Assembly: GCA_026770585.1 (NCBI GenBank)
Contig: MU646615.1
Span: 300,032 to 315,321, forward strand
Length of the DNA: 15,290 nt
Reading direction: 5' to 3'
From: Baffinella frigidus
Taxonomy: Eukaryota > Cryptophyceae > Cryptomonadales > Baffinellaceae
A model generated the notes under the pieces. That model did not search any database, had not been told where the DNA came from, and saw only the letters and a list, made by a program, of their open reading frames with translations. Of this stretch, positions 1 through 6,564 are shown one piece after another. A program made the position numbers and the translations under genes. Positions within the stretch are counted from its first letter, which is position 1. Each line of letters opens with the position of its first letter.

Positions 1-69
1 GTTGGTTGGTTGGTTGGTTGGTTGGTTGGTTGGTTGGTTGGTTGGTTGGTTGGTTGGTTGGTTGGTTGG
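1..69 (+). repeat. (GGTT)n microsatellite
   Basis: Seventeen copies of GTTG/GGTT run from the window edge. The Val-Gly-Trp-Leu open frame across it is not a gene. Confidence 0.95.
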
Positions 70-101
70 CTGTAAATGTGTATCTTTTGGTTTGGTTCTT
101 T

Positions 102-203
102 TGGTTTGGTTCTATGGTACAGGAAGGCGGGCGGCATTGAAATTTGGAGGTTGGGGTCATGTGTATTCTTGGTTAGTTTGGTTCTATGGTACAAGAAGGC
201 GGG
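102..203 (+). repeat. Direct repeat GGTTCTATGGTACAnGAAGGCGGGC
   Basis: Copies near 108 and 181 share TTTGGTTCTATGGTACA and GAAGGCGGGC. The second runs straight into the family D fragment at 204. Confidence 0.75.
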
Positions 204-325
204 CCTAGGCAGGTCCTAGGGCCCTACGGTAGGGCGTATGAGCCTACTGGCCACTTAAGGGATACGGAGGAACATAGGTTCCGGCTTGAGTAAGGCGGGC
301 GTGAGTCTACTGGCCACTTAAGGGA
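204..325. mobile_element. Family D element fragments
   Basis: 204-264 holds CCTAGGCAGGTCCTAGGGCC, the CCCTACGGTAGGG core and the right end GGCCACTTAAGGGATA, without a left end. 309-325 holds a second right end (CTGGCCACTTAAGGGACA). The fuller copy is at 10818-11004. Confidence 0.75.
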
Positions 326-365
326 CACGGAGGAACAAAGAAGGCTCGAGTGAGGCGGGTGGCAC

Positions 366-431
366 CTGCTCGGACCCGACGTCCTTCCCGCCAATCACCA
401 GCCCACCGGATATGTCGTGCTGCGCGCCCAC
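366..431 (-). CDS. DBP4: Helicase exon 6 (GG region)
   Basis: Acceptor AAACAG before 431; donor GTGCCA at 365. It encodes 22 residues, [20 protein letters not shown] plus EQ, in phase 0 at both ends. This matches the VGKxHxxSAGLxIGGKD segment that follows FEVLRK in this family. The gene continues leftwards out of the window. Confidence 0.82.
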
Positions 432-3400
432 CTGTTTGGGTGTACGGGATCACTTCTCTGCTTCCTCGGCACACTTCCAAGCTTCCTAGACACACTCTTC
501 TGCTTCCTAGACACACTCTTCTGCTGCCTAGGCACACTCCCCTGCTTCATATGCACACACTCTTCTGCTTCCTAGACACACGTCCTTCCCGCCGATCACC
601 CGCCCACCGGAGATGTCGTGTTGTTCGCCCACATGTTTGGAGGTTAGGATTTAGGGGTTAGGGTTTAGGGTTTGGGTTTTAGGGCTTAGGGTTTAGGGTT
701 TAGGGTTTAGGGTTCAGGGTTTAGGGTTTTGGGTTTTGGGTTTTGGGTTTACGGTTTAGGCCTTCAGGGTTTCGGGTTTTGGGTTTCGGGTTTCGTGTCC
801 TGGGTTTAATGTTTGGTTTTCGTGCTGGAGCTGAGGGCAGCGGTTGGGGGTTAGGATACAGGGTGTCGGGATGACAGTTGACCTTCCGGAGCACTTCGAA
901 GATCTGGATCGCAAGCCCTTCGAGTTTCAAATTTCAGGTTTAGGGGTTCGGGGTTCGGGTTTCGGGTTCAGGGGGTAACGATCAGGGGTTGGGGTTTCAG
1001 GTGAAGGATTTACCTTGCAGAACACCTCGAAGATCTTGATCGCAAGCTCGCGCGTCGACCGCGGATTTAGGTTCAGGATTTCGGGTTTCGAGTTTCGGGT
1101 TACGGGTTTCGGGTTCAGGGTTTTGGGTTCAGGGTTTCGGGTTTCGGGTTTCGGGTTTCGGGTTTTGGGTTTCGGGTTTTGGGTTTCGGGTCTAGGAGAG
1201 AAGAGTGCTTTTATTAGTGCAGGATGTACCTTGCGGAGCACCTCGAAGATCTGGATCGCAAGCTCACGTGTCGGAGAGATCACCAGCCCGCCCAGCCCAT
1301 CCACCGAAGACCTACCCAATGGCGATTTTTATTCAACGTTTCAACGGGTAGTTACGGTAGAGCGTTTGCGGCAATTGTTGTCCGTTTTGGACGTACGGTT
1401 TTCCGGTTTCCCGGTTTTGAAAAGGGACTTATAGGACGTGACAAGGATTTCAAATAGTACCAGAATTGCGCCTCTTGGTACTATTTAAAATCCTTGTCAC
1501 GTCCTATAAGTCCCTTTTCAAAACCGGAAAACCGGAAAACCGTACGTCCAAAATGGACAACAATTACCGCAAACGCTCTAGATTTCGGGCCAGCGCGTGG
1601 ATGTTCTCAAGGTCGGGTCGGGGCATCAGGCACTGAAAAACTGTGATCTTTAGGCCGTTTTGTGACATGTCGTGCGTGCGTGGGTGAGTCTTGTCATAAA
1701 TCCCATGCCTTCGACAGCAGAAAATTTTATCATCTGGATCGCAAGCTCGCGCGTCGGAGAGATGAGTGGGATTTGACCAGCCCGCCCAGCCCGTCTACGG
1801 AAGACCTACCAAAATTGCACAGGAAGAAACCATCAAAATTAAACGTGCACACGTTCCTTTAAAGAAACGTGCACACCCGTTTCCGCGGAAACGTTCAATT
1901 ATTCCCTCTTGAGGCCGGATCTCATCCGGACGAGTATTCATAATGAATACGATTTTGGTGTATCTTAAGGGGTGTAAATAAGACAGTCGTCTATCTAGAC
2001 TTCATTTAGAGCCTCAAGATACACCAAAATCGAATCGGAGATCCCCGAAATCGTATTCATTATGAATACTCGTCCGCATGAGATCCCCCCGTAATAGCCC
2101 CAAACGTATCCGCCTCGAATACAGCCGAGGCAATAATGTTCTTTGCCCGAGGCGGGCCTTTCGTAGGAATCCTTCCTCGCATGTCAGGGGGATGACCAGC
2201 CCGCCCACTCGAGGCTAGAATAGGGAGTACTTAAAATGTGGGGTTGTTAGATTTAGTACCATTCACGGGCAGATTTGGTCACATCCCCGCTCGAATTCGA
2301 GCGGGGTCGTAACCAAACGCCCCTATTGTACGAAAATTACTACACCCCTGTTTTTTTTCTTCACTTGTAAAGGACTTGTAAAGTTGAACCTTTTAAAATA
2401 GTCACATTTCTAGCCTCGAGTGGGCCCTGTCCACCGAAGACCTACCATTAAAATTCGTATTAATATCCGATTTCGCCTGAGAAACATTAAGAGTGTCACC
2501 TTATTAGAAGCGAAGGTTTCGCCTGGTTGATTAGAATGTTGGGGCTGGGTAGTGAGGGTTTAGCGTGTGGGGTCAGAGAGATGACCAGCCCGCCCAGCCC
2601 GTCCACCGAAGAAGACCTAACAAAGGTTTGCACCTTGAATTATTCGAAACGTTTAAACGTTACTTTTTGTGGAGGGTTTCAGGTTCCGGTTTCGGGTTTC
2701 GGGTTTCGGGGTTCATGTTCCGGGATCCACTCGAGGCTGGAAGAGGGAGTATTTTAAATGTGGGGTTGTTAAATTTAGTATCAGTCACGGGCAGGCTTGG
2801 TCACGTAGCTCAAGGAATTCCTTGAGCTACGTGACCAAACGCCCCTATTTGTGTGAAAATTACTACACAATCCCCCCCCCCCCTTCACTTGTAAAATAAA
2901 CCCTGTCTTAAAATAGTCACACTTCTAGCCTCGAGTGGATTTGGGTTTTCAGGATACATGGTTTCGGGGTTGAAGCCAGCAGAGGCGGTAGCGGCGCTCG
3001 ATCATGGGGAGGGTTTCAGGTTCCGGGTTCCGGGTTCCGGGTTTCGGGCTCCGGGTTTCGGTTTTCGGGCTTCGGGTTTCAGGTTTCGGGGTTTTCAGGA
3101 TCGTGGTTTCGGGGTTGAACCAGCGGAGGCGGTAGAGGCGCTGGATCATAGGGTGGGTTTCAGGTTCCGGGATTCGGGATTCGGGTTTCGGGTTTCGGGG
3201 TTCAGGTTCCGGGATTCGGGTTTTCAGGTTCCGGGATTCGGGTTTTCAGGTTCATGGTCTCGGGTTTAAACCAGCGAAGCGATAGTCAGGTTCCGGGATT
3301 CGCGTTTTCAGGATCATGGTTTCAGGTTGAAACCAGCGGAGGCGGTAGAGGCGCTCGCTCCTGGGGAGGGTTTCAGGTTCCGGTTTCGGGGTTCGGGTTC

Positions 3401-5850
3401 CGGTTTCCGGGTCTCAAGTTTTGGGTTTCGGGTTTCAGGTTCCGGGTCCCGGGTTTCGGGTTTCGGGTTCCGGGGTTCAGGTTCCGGGATTCGCGTTTTC
3501 AGGTGCATGGTTTACCACACGAGGCTATCCATGCGAACAGAATAAATGTCGATTTCGAATTTTGCGGTGGAGAATGGTCACGTGCCTGCACGATAAGCGT
3601 GTAGGTTGTCCATCTATTCGACCAAACATACGAAAATTACTACACAAATGCTGACAATCGACATTTATTCTGTTCGCATGGACAGCCTCGTGTGGTAGGG
3701 GCTGAACCAGCGGAGGCGGTAGAGGCGCTCGATCATGGGGAGGGTTTCAGGTTCCGGGTTTCAGGTTTCGGGTTTCGGGTTTCGGGTTTCAGGTTCCGGG
3801 ATTCGGGTTTTCAGGTTCATGGTTTCGGGTTTAAACCAGCAAAGGCGATAGTCAGGTTCCGGGATTCGCGTTTTCAGGTTCGTGGTTTCGAGGTTGAACC
3901 AGCGGAGGCGGTAGAGGCGCTCGATCATGGGGAGGATGAACGCGAGCGTCTTCCCGGAGCCAGTCTTCGCCGCGCCGAGCACGTCCCGCCCTGCGCGAAA
4001 AAGGCGTTTACAAAAGTGCGTTTTCCCGCGTGTAAACTGCGTTTTCCCCCGCCTGAAAACCGTTCGTTTCGCGTGAAAACTCGCGCTGGTTGAGGGTAGG
4101 GGTGTGGGGTTTAGGGTGTAGGGTTTAGCGAGAGGAAAGTGGGTTGATGGGGCGGATGAACGCGAGGGTCTTCCCGGAGCCTGTCTTCGCCGCGCCGAGA
4201 ACGTCCCGCCCTGCGCGAAACGCATGTTTAGAAAAGAGCGTTTTCCAGTGAAAACCGTATTTTCTTGTGTGAAAACTGCGCCTTTTTTGGTGTGACAACT
4301 GCGTTTTTTTGTGTGAAAACATCCTCGTTGCGCTGGATAAGGGTGGGGGGGTGTAGGGTTTAGCGAGAGGAAAGTGGGTTGATGGGGAGGATGAACGCGA
4401 GCGTCTTCCCGGAGTCTGTCTTCGCCGCGCCGAGAACGTCCCTCCATTCGCGAAACGCGCGTTTAGGGTGAAGGGTTAAGGGTTTAGGGTTTGGGGTGTT
4501 GGGTTTAGGGTTTGGGGTCCAGGGTTTATGGAAGGGTTCAGGGTCTAGGGATTTTGGATGAGGGATTTGGGTTTAGGGTTCAAGGTTCAGGAGTAAGGGT
4601 TTAGGGTTTAGGGTTTAGGGTTTAGGGTTTTGGGTTTAGGGTTTAGGGATAGGGTTTAGGATTGATGGTTAGGGTCCAGTCTTCTCAAATCCTTGGGGTT
4701 GAGGGTCCCGGGCCTGCGAGGAGGTGGGGGATGCACGCCCCCTTCAGGGTCCCACCCTTTAGGGTCCAGGGTCCAGGGTCCAGGGTCCAGGGTCCAGGGT
4801 CCAGGGTCCAGGGTCCAGGGTCCAGGGTCCAGGGTCCAGGGTCCAGGGTTTAGGAAATGGGAATTGGGGTTTGGGGTTTCGGTTTCCAGACCTGCGAGGA
4901 GGTGGGGCCCACTGAGACAAAAGTCGAGAGTGGAACGTCTCAAAGCAAAAGTGGAACCTCTGTTAACTTAAGAAGTAACAGTGGGGTTCGGACCTGCGAG
5001 GAGGTGGGGGATGCACGCCCGCTGAATCTCCTTCATCTGCGTGTACCTGGGGGAGGGGTTAAGGTTTAGGTTTTTTATTATTATCTATTCTTATTTATTT
5101 GTGTTTTTTTGGGGTTTGGGTTTTGGGGTTTGGGTTTTGGGGTTTGGGGTTTGGGGTTTGGGGTTTGGGGTTTGGGGTTTGGGGTTTGGGGTTTGTGATT
5201 TGGGGTTCATGGTGTAGGGTGTAGGGTGTAGGGTGAAGGGTGTAGGGTGTAGGGTTTAGGGTTCATGGTTTAGGGTTTAGGGTTTAGGGTTTAGGGTTCA
5301 GGGTTGAGGCTCAGGGTTTAGGGTTTAGGGTTTATGGTTTAGGGTTTGGTGTTTAGGGTTTAGGGTTTAGGGTTTAGGGTGTAGGGTTTAGGGTGTAAGG
5401 TTGAGGGGTTAGTGTCAGTGTTTCAGAGTTGATGGGGTTGGGTTTCAGGGGTTAGGGTTCAGCGTTTAGGGTGCAGCGTTCGGGGTTCAAGGTAACGCAC
5501 CCCGCCTTCTCCAACCCCTTTCTGCTCCTCGCAGAGATGGGCAAGTCCGAGAACAGCTGCGGGCCTCCCTTCTCCGCCAGCGGGTTCGTCCCAGGCCCGG
5601 GCGCCTCCGCCACGATCCGCTCCTCCAGCTCCCTGCGTTCGGGTCGATGGCGTCAGCGTCTCCCGCTCGCTTCAGCGTCGTTGCGCTCCCTGTCCAGCCA
5701 AAAATAGGAGACGCCCTTACCGCACCCCCGGCACCCTGCCCCTATTTTTTCTCCGCACCTGAGTTCGTCCACGTCGCTCTGGCGCTTCACGAACTTGCCC
5801 CGCTGCTTGCCCTCCTTGCCCGCCCCGGGCCTGCCCTTCGGCGGCGCCAT
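366..5850 (-). CDS. DBP4: DEAD-box RNA helicase, DDX10/Dbp4-like, N-terminal part (6 exons, 3' end off the left edge)
   Basis: ATP-dependent RNA helicase. Family members act in the nucleolus in small-subunit pre-rRNA processing. Exons on the minus strand are 5850-5759, 5632-5501, 5046-4994, 3990-3900, 1311-1230 and 431-366. They join with matching phases into 172 residues without a stop. Seen in order: a basic N-terminus (1-25), GTNPLA (45-50), LFSDLPIS (57-64), Q-motif region ending EIQ (81-83; K80 where T is usual), motif [10 protein letters not shown] (99-107), LYRLRW then DGLG, motif Ia PTREL (136-140), FEVLRK (to 150), and the GG region [13 protein letters not shown] (155-167). The LYRLRW/DGLG/FEVLRK combination with the K in motif I points to Dbp4/DDX10 rather than Has1. 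Motifs II (DEAD) to VI would lie beyond position 1. Introns contain many ghost copies of exons 3-6. Family assignment is firm; the exact orthologue is inferred from motifs alone. Confidence 0.85.
457..581. repeat. About 21-bp minisatellite (CTGCTTCCTAGACACACTCTT)
   Basis: About six diverged copies of a CTTCCTAGACACACTCTTCTG unit. It abuts a ghost of helicase exon 6, and both may have been duplicated together. Confidence 0.8.
582..640 (-). pseudogene. Ghost of helicase exon 6
   Basis: On the minus strand it reads [18 protein letters not shown], with Ala to Glu and Leu to Arg against the intact exon. The acceptor AG is replaced (AAACATG) and there is no GT donor after the last codon. Confidence 0.8.
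655..800. repeat. TTTAGGG / TTTTGGG heptamer block
   Basis: Nearly pure TTTAGGG heptamers (655-728) grade into TTTTGGG and TTTCGGG. The G-rich strand is the plus strand, antisense to the helicase gene. Confidence 0.9.
883..1062 (-). pseudogene. Two ghosts of helicase exon 5 (3' end)
   Basis: On the minus strand, about 1062-1016 reads [15 protein letters not shown] before GTAAAT, and about 928-885 reads [14 protein letters not shown] before GTCAAC. Both keep a GT at the donor position. Neither has the acceptor or the DGLGGLVIS half. Confidence 0.82.
1070..1193. repeat. TTTCGGG heptamer block
   Basis: Mostly TTTCGGG, with TTCAGGG and TTTTGGG mixed in. It separates a ghost from the intact exon 5. 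Confidence 0.88.
1230..1311 (-). CDS. DBP4: Helicase exon 5 (motif Ia)
   Basis: Acceptor GTAG before 1311; donor GTACAT at 1229. It encodes [20 protein letters not shown], continuing IFEVLRK. This is motif Ia (PTREL) with the FEVLRK that DDX10/Dbp4 proteins carry after it. It is the only one of six copies intact at both splice sites and in frame. Confidence 0.88.
1358..1580. mobile_element. MITE-like long hairpin, family A (about 220 bp)
   Basis: Two arms of about 105 bp are near-perfect complements around a loop near 1463-1474. The ends are GAGCGTTTGCGGCAATTGTT / complement, bordered by TA on both sides (1358-1359, 1579-1580), consistent with a Tc1/mariner-type TA duplication. No reading frame. 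It lies upstream of exon 5 in the helicase intron 4. Confidence 0.85.
1734..1808 (-). pseudogene. Ghost of helicase exon 5 with internal insertion
   Basis: On the minus strand a TTTGGTAG acceptor is followed by [10 protein letters not shown], about ten extra bases (AAATCCCACT), then a shifted [10 protein letters not shown]. The 3' end is lost. The insertion breaks the frame. Confidence 0.8.
1844..1903. repeat. Small palindromic cluster
   Basis: AACGTGCACACGTT, GAAACGTGCACAC and GTTTCCGCGGAAACG are overlapping short inverted repeats next to the hairpin at 1917. Confidence 0.55.
1917..2086. mobile_element. Long inverted-repeat element, family G
   Basis: The left arm GGATCTCATCCGGACGAGTA...TTTTGGTGTATCTT pairs with the right arm (AAGATACACCAAAATCG...CGTCCGCATGAGATCC), which has about 20 extra bases. 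The outer borders are unclear. No coding. Confidence 0.75.
2165..2445 (-). pseudogene. Ghost of helicase exon 5, split by a MITE-like element
   Basis: The acceptor side (TGGTAG then GTCTTCGGTGGACAGG) is at about 2445-2423. The continuation [12 protein letters not shown] is at about 2205-2170. The family B element 2206-2422 sits between them, in the middle of the VDGLGGL codons. Confidence 0.8.
2206..2422. mobile_element. MITE-like element, family B, copy 1 (217 bp)
   Basis: Perfect 15-bp ends, CACTCGAGGCTAGAA and complement. The core has a palindrome, CCCCGCTCGAATTCGAGCGG, then CCAAACGCCCCTATTG and CGAAAATTACTACAC. The target duplication is not clear. Confidence 0.85.
2575..2624 (-). pseudogene. 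Ghost of helicase exon 5 (5' half)
   Basis: On the minus strand TTTGTTAG is followed by [16 protein letters not shown] (one extra Ser codon). It ends before [10 protein letters not shown]. Confidence 0.8.
2728..2937. mobile_element. MITE-like element, family B, copy 2 (210 bp)
   Basis: It has the ends of copy 1 with one mismatch (CACTCGAGGCTGGAA), and the same flanking parts GTGGGGTTGTTA and ACCAAACGCCCCTAT. The central palindrome is different (CGTAGCTCAAGGAATTCCTT with its partner). Confidence 0.85.
3015..3510. repeat. TTTCGGG / TTCCGGG / TTTTCAGG repeat block
   Basis: Heptamer-like repeats with TTCCGGG and TTTCAGG variants fill the gaps between ghost exons. Open frames of the [10 protein letters not shown] type here and at 3740-3810 are repeat translation, not protein genes. 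Confidence 0.88.
3515..3695. mobile_element. MITE-like element, family C, copy 1 (181 bp)
   Basis: Long ends, CCACACGAGGCTATCCATGC then GAACAGAATAAATGTCGAT, nearly perfectly inverted. TA flanks both sides (3513-3514, 3696-3697). The inner part CGAAAATTACTACACAAA is shared with family B. Confidence 0.88.
3900..3990 (-). CDS. DBP4: Helicase exon 4 (motif I / P-loop)
   Basis: Acceptor GCGCAG before 3990; donor GTTCAA at 3899. It encodes [17 protein letters not shown], then [13 protein letters not shown] split across the junction. It is the only copy in the window with both halves, an acceptor and a GT donor. The other copies lose either the 5' or the 3' half. Confidence 0.88.
4005..4325. repeat. 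GTGAAAACTGCGTTTTTT minisatellite
   Basis: Diverged copies of a GTGTGAAAACTGCGTTTTT unit (about 17-23 bp) occur at 4005-4085 and 4225-4325, each directly beside a motif I exon copy. Confidence 0.75.
4145..4448 (-). pseudogene. Two ghosts of helicase exon 4 (motif I half)
   Basis: Minus-strand 4210-4148 reads [19 protein letters not shown] after GCGCAG. 4446-4383 reads [20 protein letters not shown], with a Gly to Asp change in the P-loop. Both continue INPLSSR and stop, with no donor. They are the mirror case of the 3'-half array. Confidence 0.85.
4465..4665. repeat. TTTAGGG heptamer block
   Basis: Near-canonical TTTAGGG with TTCAGGG and TTTTGGG variants. No gene. Confidence 0.88.
4694..4910 (-). 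pseudogene. Two ghosts of helicase exon 3 (3' end)
   Basis: Minus strand: 4745-4714 reads ACIPHLLA before GCCCGGG (donor lost). 4910-4892 keeps CCCCACCTCCTCGCAG before GTCTGG. The 5' halves are replaced by repeat. Confidence 0.78.
4762..4850. repeat. Homogeneous GGGTCCA heptamer array
   Basis: About twelve perfect copies of GGGTCCA, a variant hardly used elsewhere in the window. Confidence 0.95.
4994..5046 (-). CDS. DBP4: Helicase exon 3 (Q motif)
   Basis: This 53-nt exon encodes [17 protein letters not shown] plus split glycine codons at both ends. Acceptor CCCCAG precedes 5046 and donor GTCCGA begins at 4993. It is the only piece that restores the frame between exon 2 and exon 4 and supplies the IQ...P..L.AG part of the Q-motif region. 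Confidence 0.85.
5047..5480. repeat. GGGGTTT, GGGTGTA and GGGTTTA heptamer blocks in helicase intron 2
   Basis: About 5104-5200 is GGGGTTT (with TTTTGGGG), 5211-5250 is GGGTGTA, and 5251-5400 is mostly GGGTTTA. A short AT-rich stretch (TTTTTTATTATTATC) lies near 5071-5100. No gene. Confidence 0.9.
5501..5632 (-). CDS. DBP4: Helicase exon 2 (GTNPLA, FSDLPIS)
   Basis: Acceptor CAG at 5635-5633 and donor GTGCGT at 5500. It encodes [12 protein letters not shown], then [14 protein letters not shown] and KGLEKAG, the conserved block just before the Q motif in DDX10/Dbp4. It has phase 2 at both ends. No ghost copy recognised. Confidence 0.85.
5759..5850 (-). CDS. DBP4: Helicase exon 1 (start codon)
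   Basis: ATG at 5850-5848 opens a Lys/Arg/Gly-rich N-terminus ([15 protein letters not shown]...) ending in VDEL plus two bases. Donor is GTGCGG at 5758. The basic start followed by a short acidic stretch fits Dbp4-type N-termini. I see no ghost copy of this exon. Confidence 0.75.
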
Positions 5851-6169
5851 CGCTCTCCTCCTCTGTTTTTCGGCAGCCGACCCCGGCTCCCAGCTTCTCT
5901 ACTCAACCAATAAGGGAAAGGAGCGGACTCCACGCTGATCCCGTGGGCACGTCCGACCGGAAGACTTGTCGGGAAGACGGAAGGGTATGGTTTAGCTCCT
6001 TGTTCGTGCTGCTCAGCGAACGTCACGCCCACTGAAACTTCACGTGCTCTCCAGGTCGTCTCACACGAGTCAGTCGGGAAAATGCAGTTTTCAGATTGAT
6101 GTCAACATTTGCTCAAATGTGGGTTGACATTTGCCCAAAAGTGGGACCTCTATTTTCAGAAAAGTCGGC
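5851..6169. promoter_or_regulatory. Shared divergent promoter region
   Basis: These 319 bases separate the two divergent start codons and must hold both 5' leaders and both promoters. A CCAAT sequence lies at 5907-5911 on the plus strand. An imperfect hairpin at 6101-6128 pairs GTCAAC with GTTGAC and ATTTG with CAAAT. I see no clear TATA box. It is free of heptamer repeats, unlike the introns on either side. Transcription starts cannot be read from sequence alone. Confidence 0.55.
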
Positions 6170-6564
6170 ATGGGGGATAGAGAAAGCGGCGGCGGGAGCT
6201 ATGGCTCCCTCGCCTCGGCGAACCGTCCGCCTGCGATGAGCGGGCGGCGTGTGGCCGTGGCGATGGCAGCTTCGGCGATGGCCCTGGCGGCACTTACGCT
6301 GCTGGTCGGCTCTGTAGATCGGGGAAGTGGAAACGGCGACGCCGCTGGGCTTGCAGAGCACTCGGCGATGGGACGGGCAGCGGCAGCTGGAAAGACGGCG
6401 GCGTTGGTTAGGCTAGCTGCGAAGGCGCATGTGGCGGTCGGGGTCACGACGGCGCTGCAGGAGGCGAAGGCGGGGTTCATCCCGCTGGAAGACCGCACCG
6501 CGTTCCCGGAAGATGTGCTCTCGGCCATCAACGCCTCAATGGATCCGTGCGATGACTTCTACGA
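6170..6564 (+). CDS. M13 peptidase exon 1: membrane anchor and CDDFYE
   Basis: It encodes a short cytosolic tail (MGDRESGGGSYGSLAS...), an Arg-Arg, then an Ala/Met/Leu/Val-rich hydrophobic run (residues 28-49) suited to a signal anchor. It ends with INASMDPCDDFYE. Donor GTATGC begins at 6565. Reading straight through the donor gives ARRTPTPPPNFP, which is intron translation. No ghost copy seen. Confidence 0.85.

Larger units (their letters stand above)
2968..3852 (-). pseudogene. Array of six ghosts of helicase exon 4 (3' half)
   Basis: Minus-strand copies of [12 protein letters not shown] followed by TTCAAC lie near 3013-2976, 3157-3120, 3280-3269 (short), 3369-3330, 3742-3704 and 3850-3833 (short). 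All are separated by TTCGGG/TTCCGG repeat. None carries motif I or an acceptor. Several keep the TG/GTTCAA donor; the leftmost has TG/GCTTCAA. Confidence 0.82.

Noticed and set aside
457-581. CRISPR-like regular repeats
   Set aside because: Direct minisatellite units without spacers, in eukaryotic intron sequence.
1358-1580. microRNA precursor gene
   Set aside because: The arms are far too long and TA-bordered; an inverted-repeat transposable element is the simpler reading.
2958-3654. Long open frames of the [10 protein letters not shown] type as repeat proteins
   Set aside because: They are translations of TTCGGG-like repeats, overlap in several frames, and lie in an intron of the helicase gene.
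3761-4447. A 228-residue minus-strand open frame containing two P-loops as one helicase protein
   Set aside because: It reads through two ghosts, intron repeat and the true exon 4. The exon chain with phased splice sites explains the P-loop better.
655-5400. Chromosome end (telomere) because of TTTAGGG repeats
   Set aside because: The repeats are degenerate, interrupted, orientation-switching and lie inside introns of two genes; nothing looks terminal.
5647-5913. Plus-strand open frames over the helicase first exon and the promoter
   Set aside because: They are antisense shadows of the GC-rich exon 1 and its leader, with no recognisable domain.
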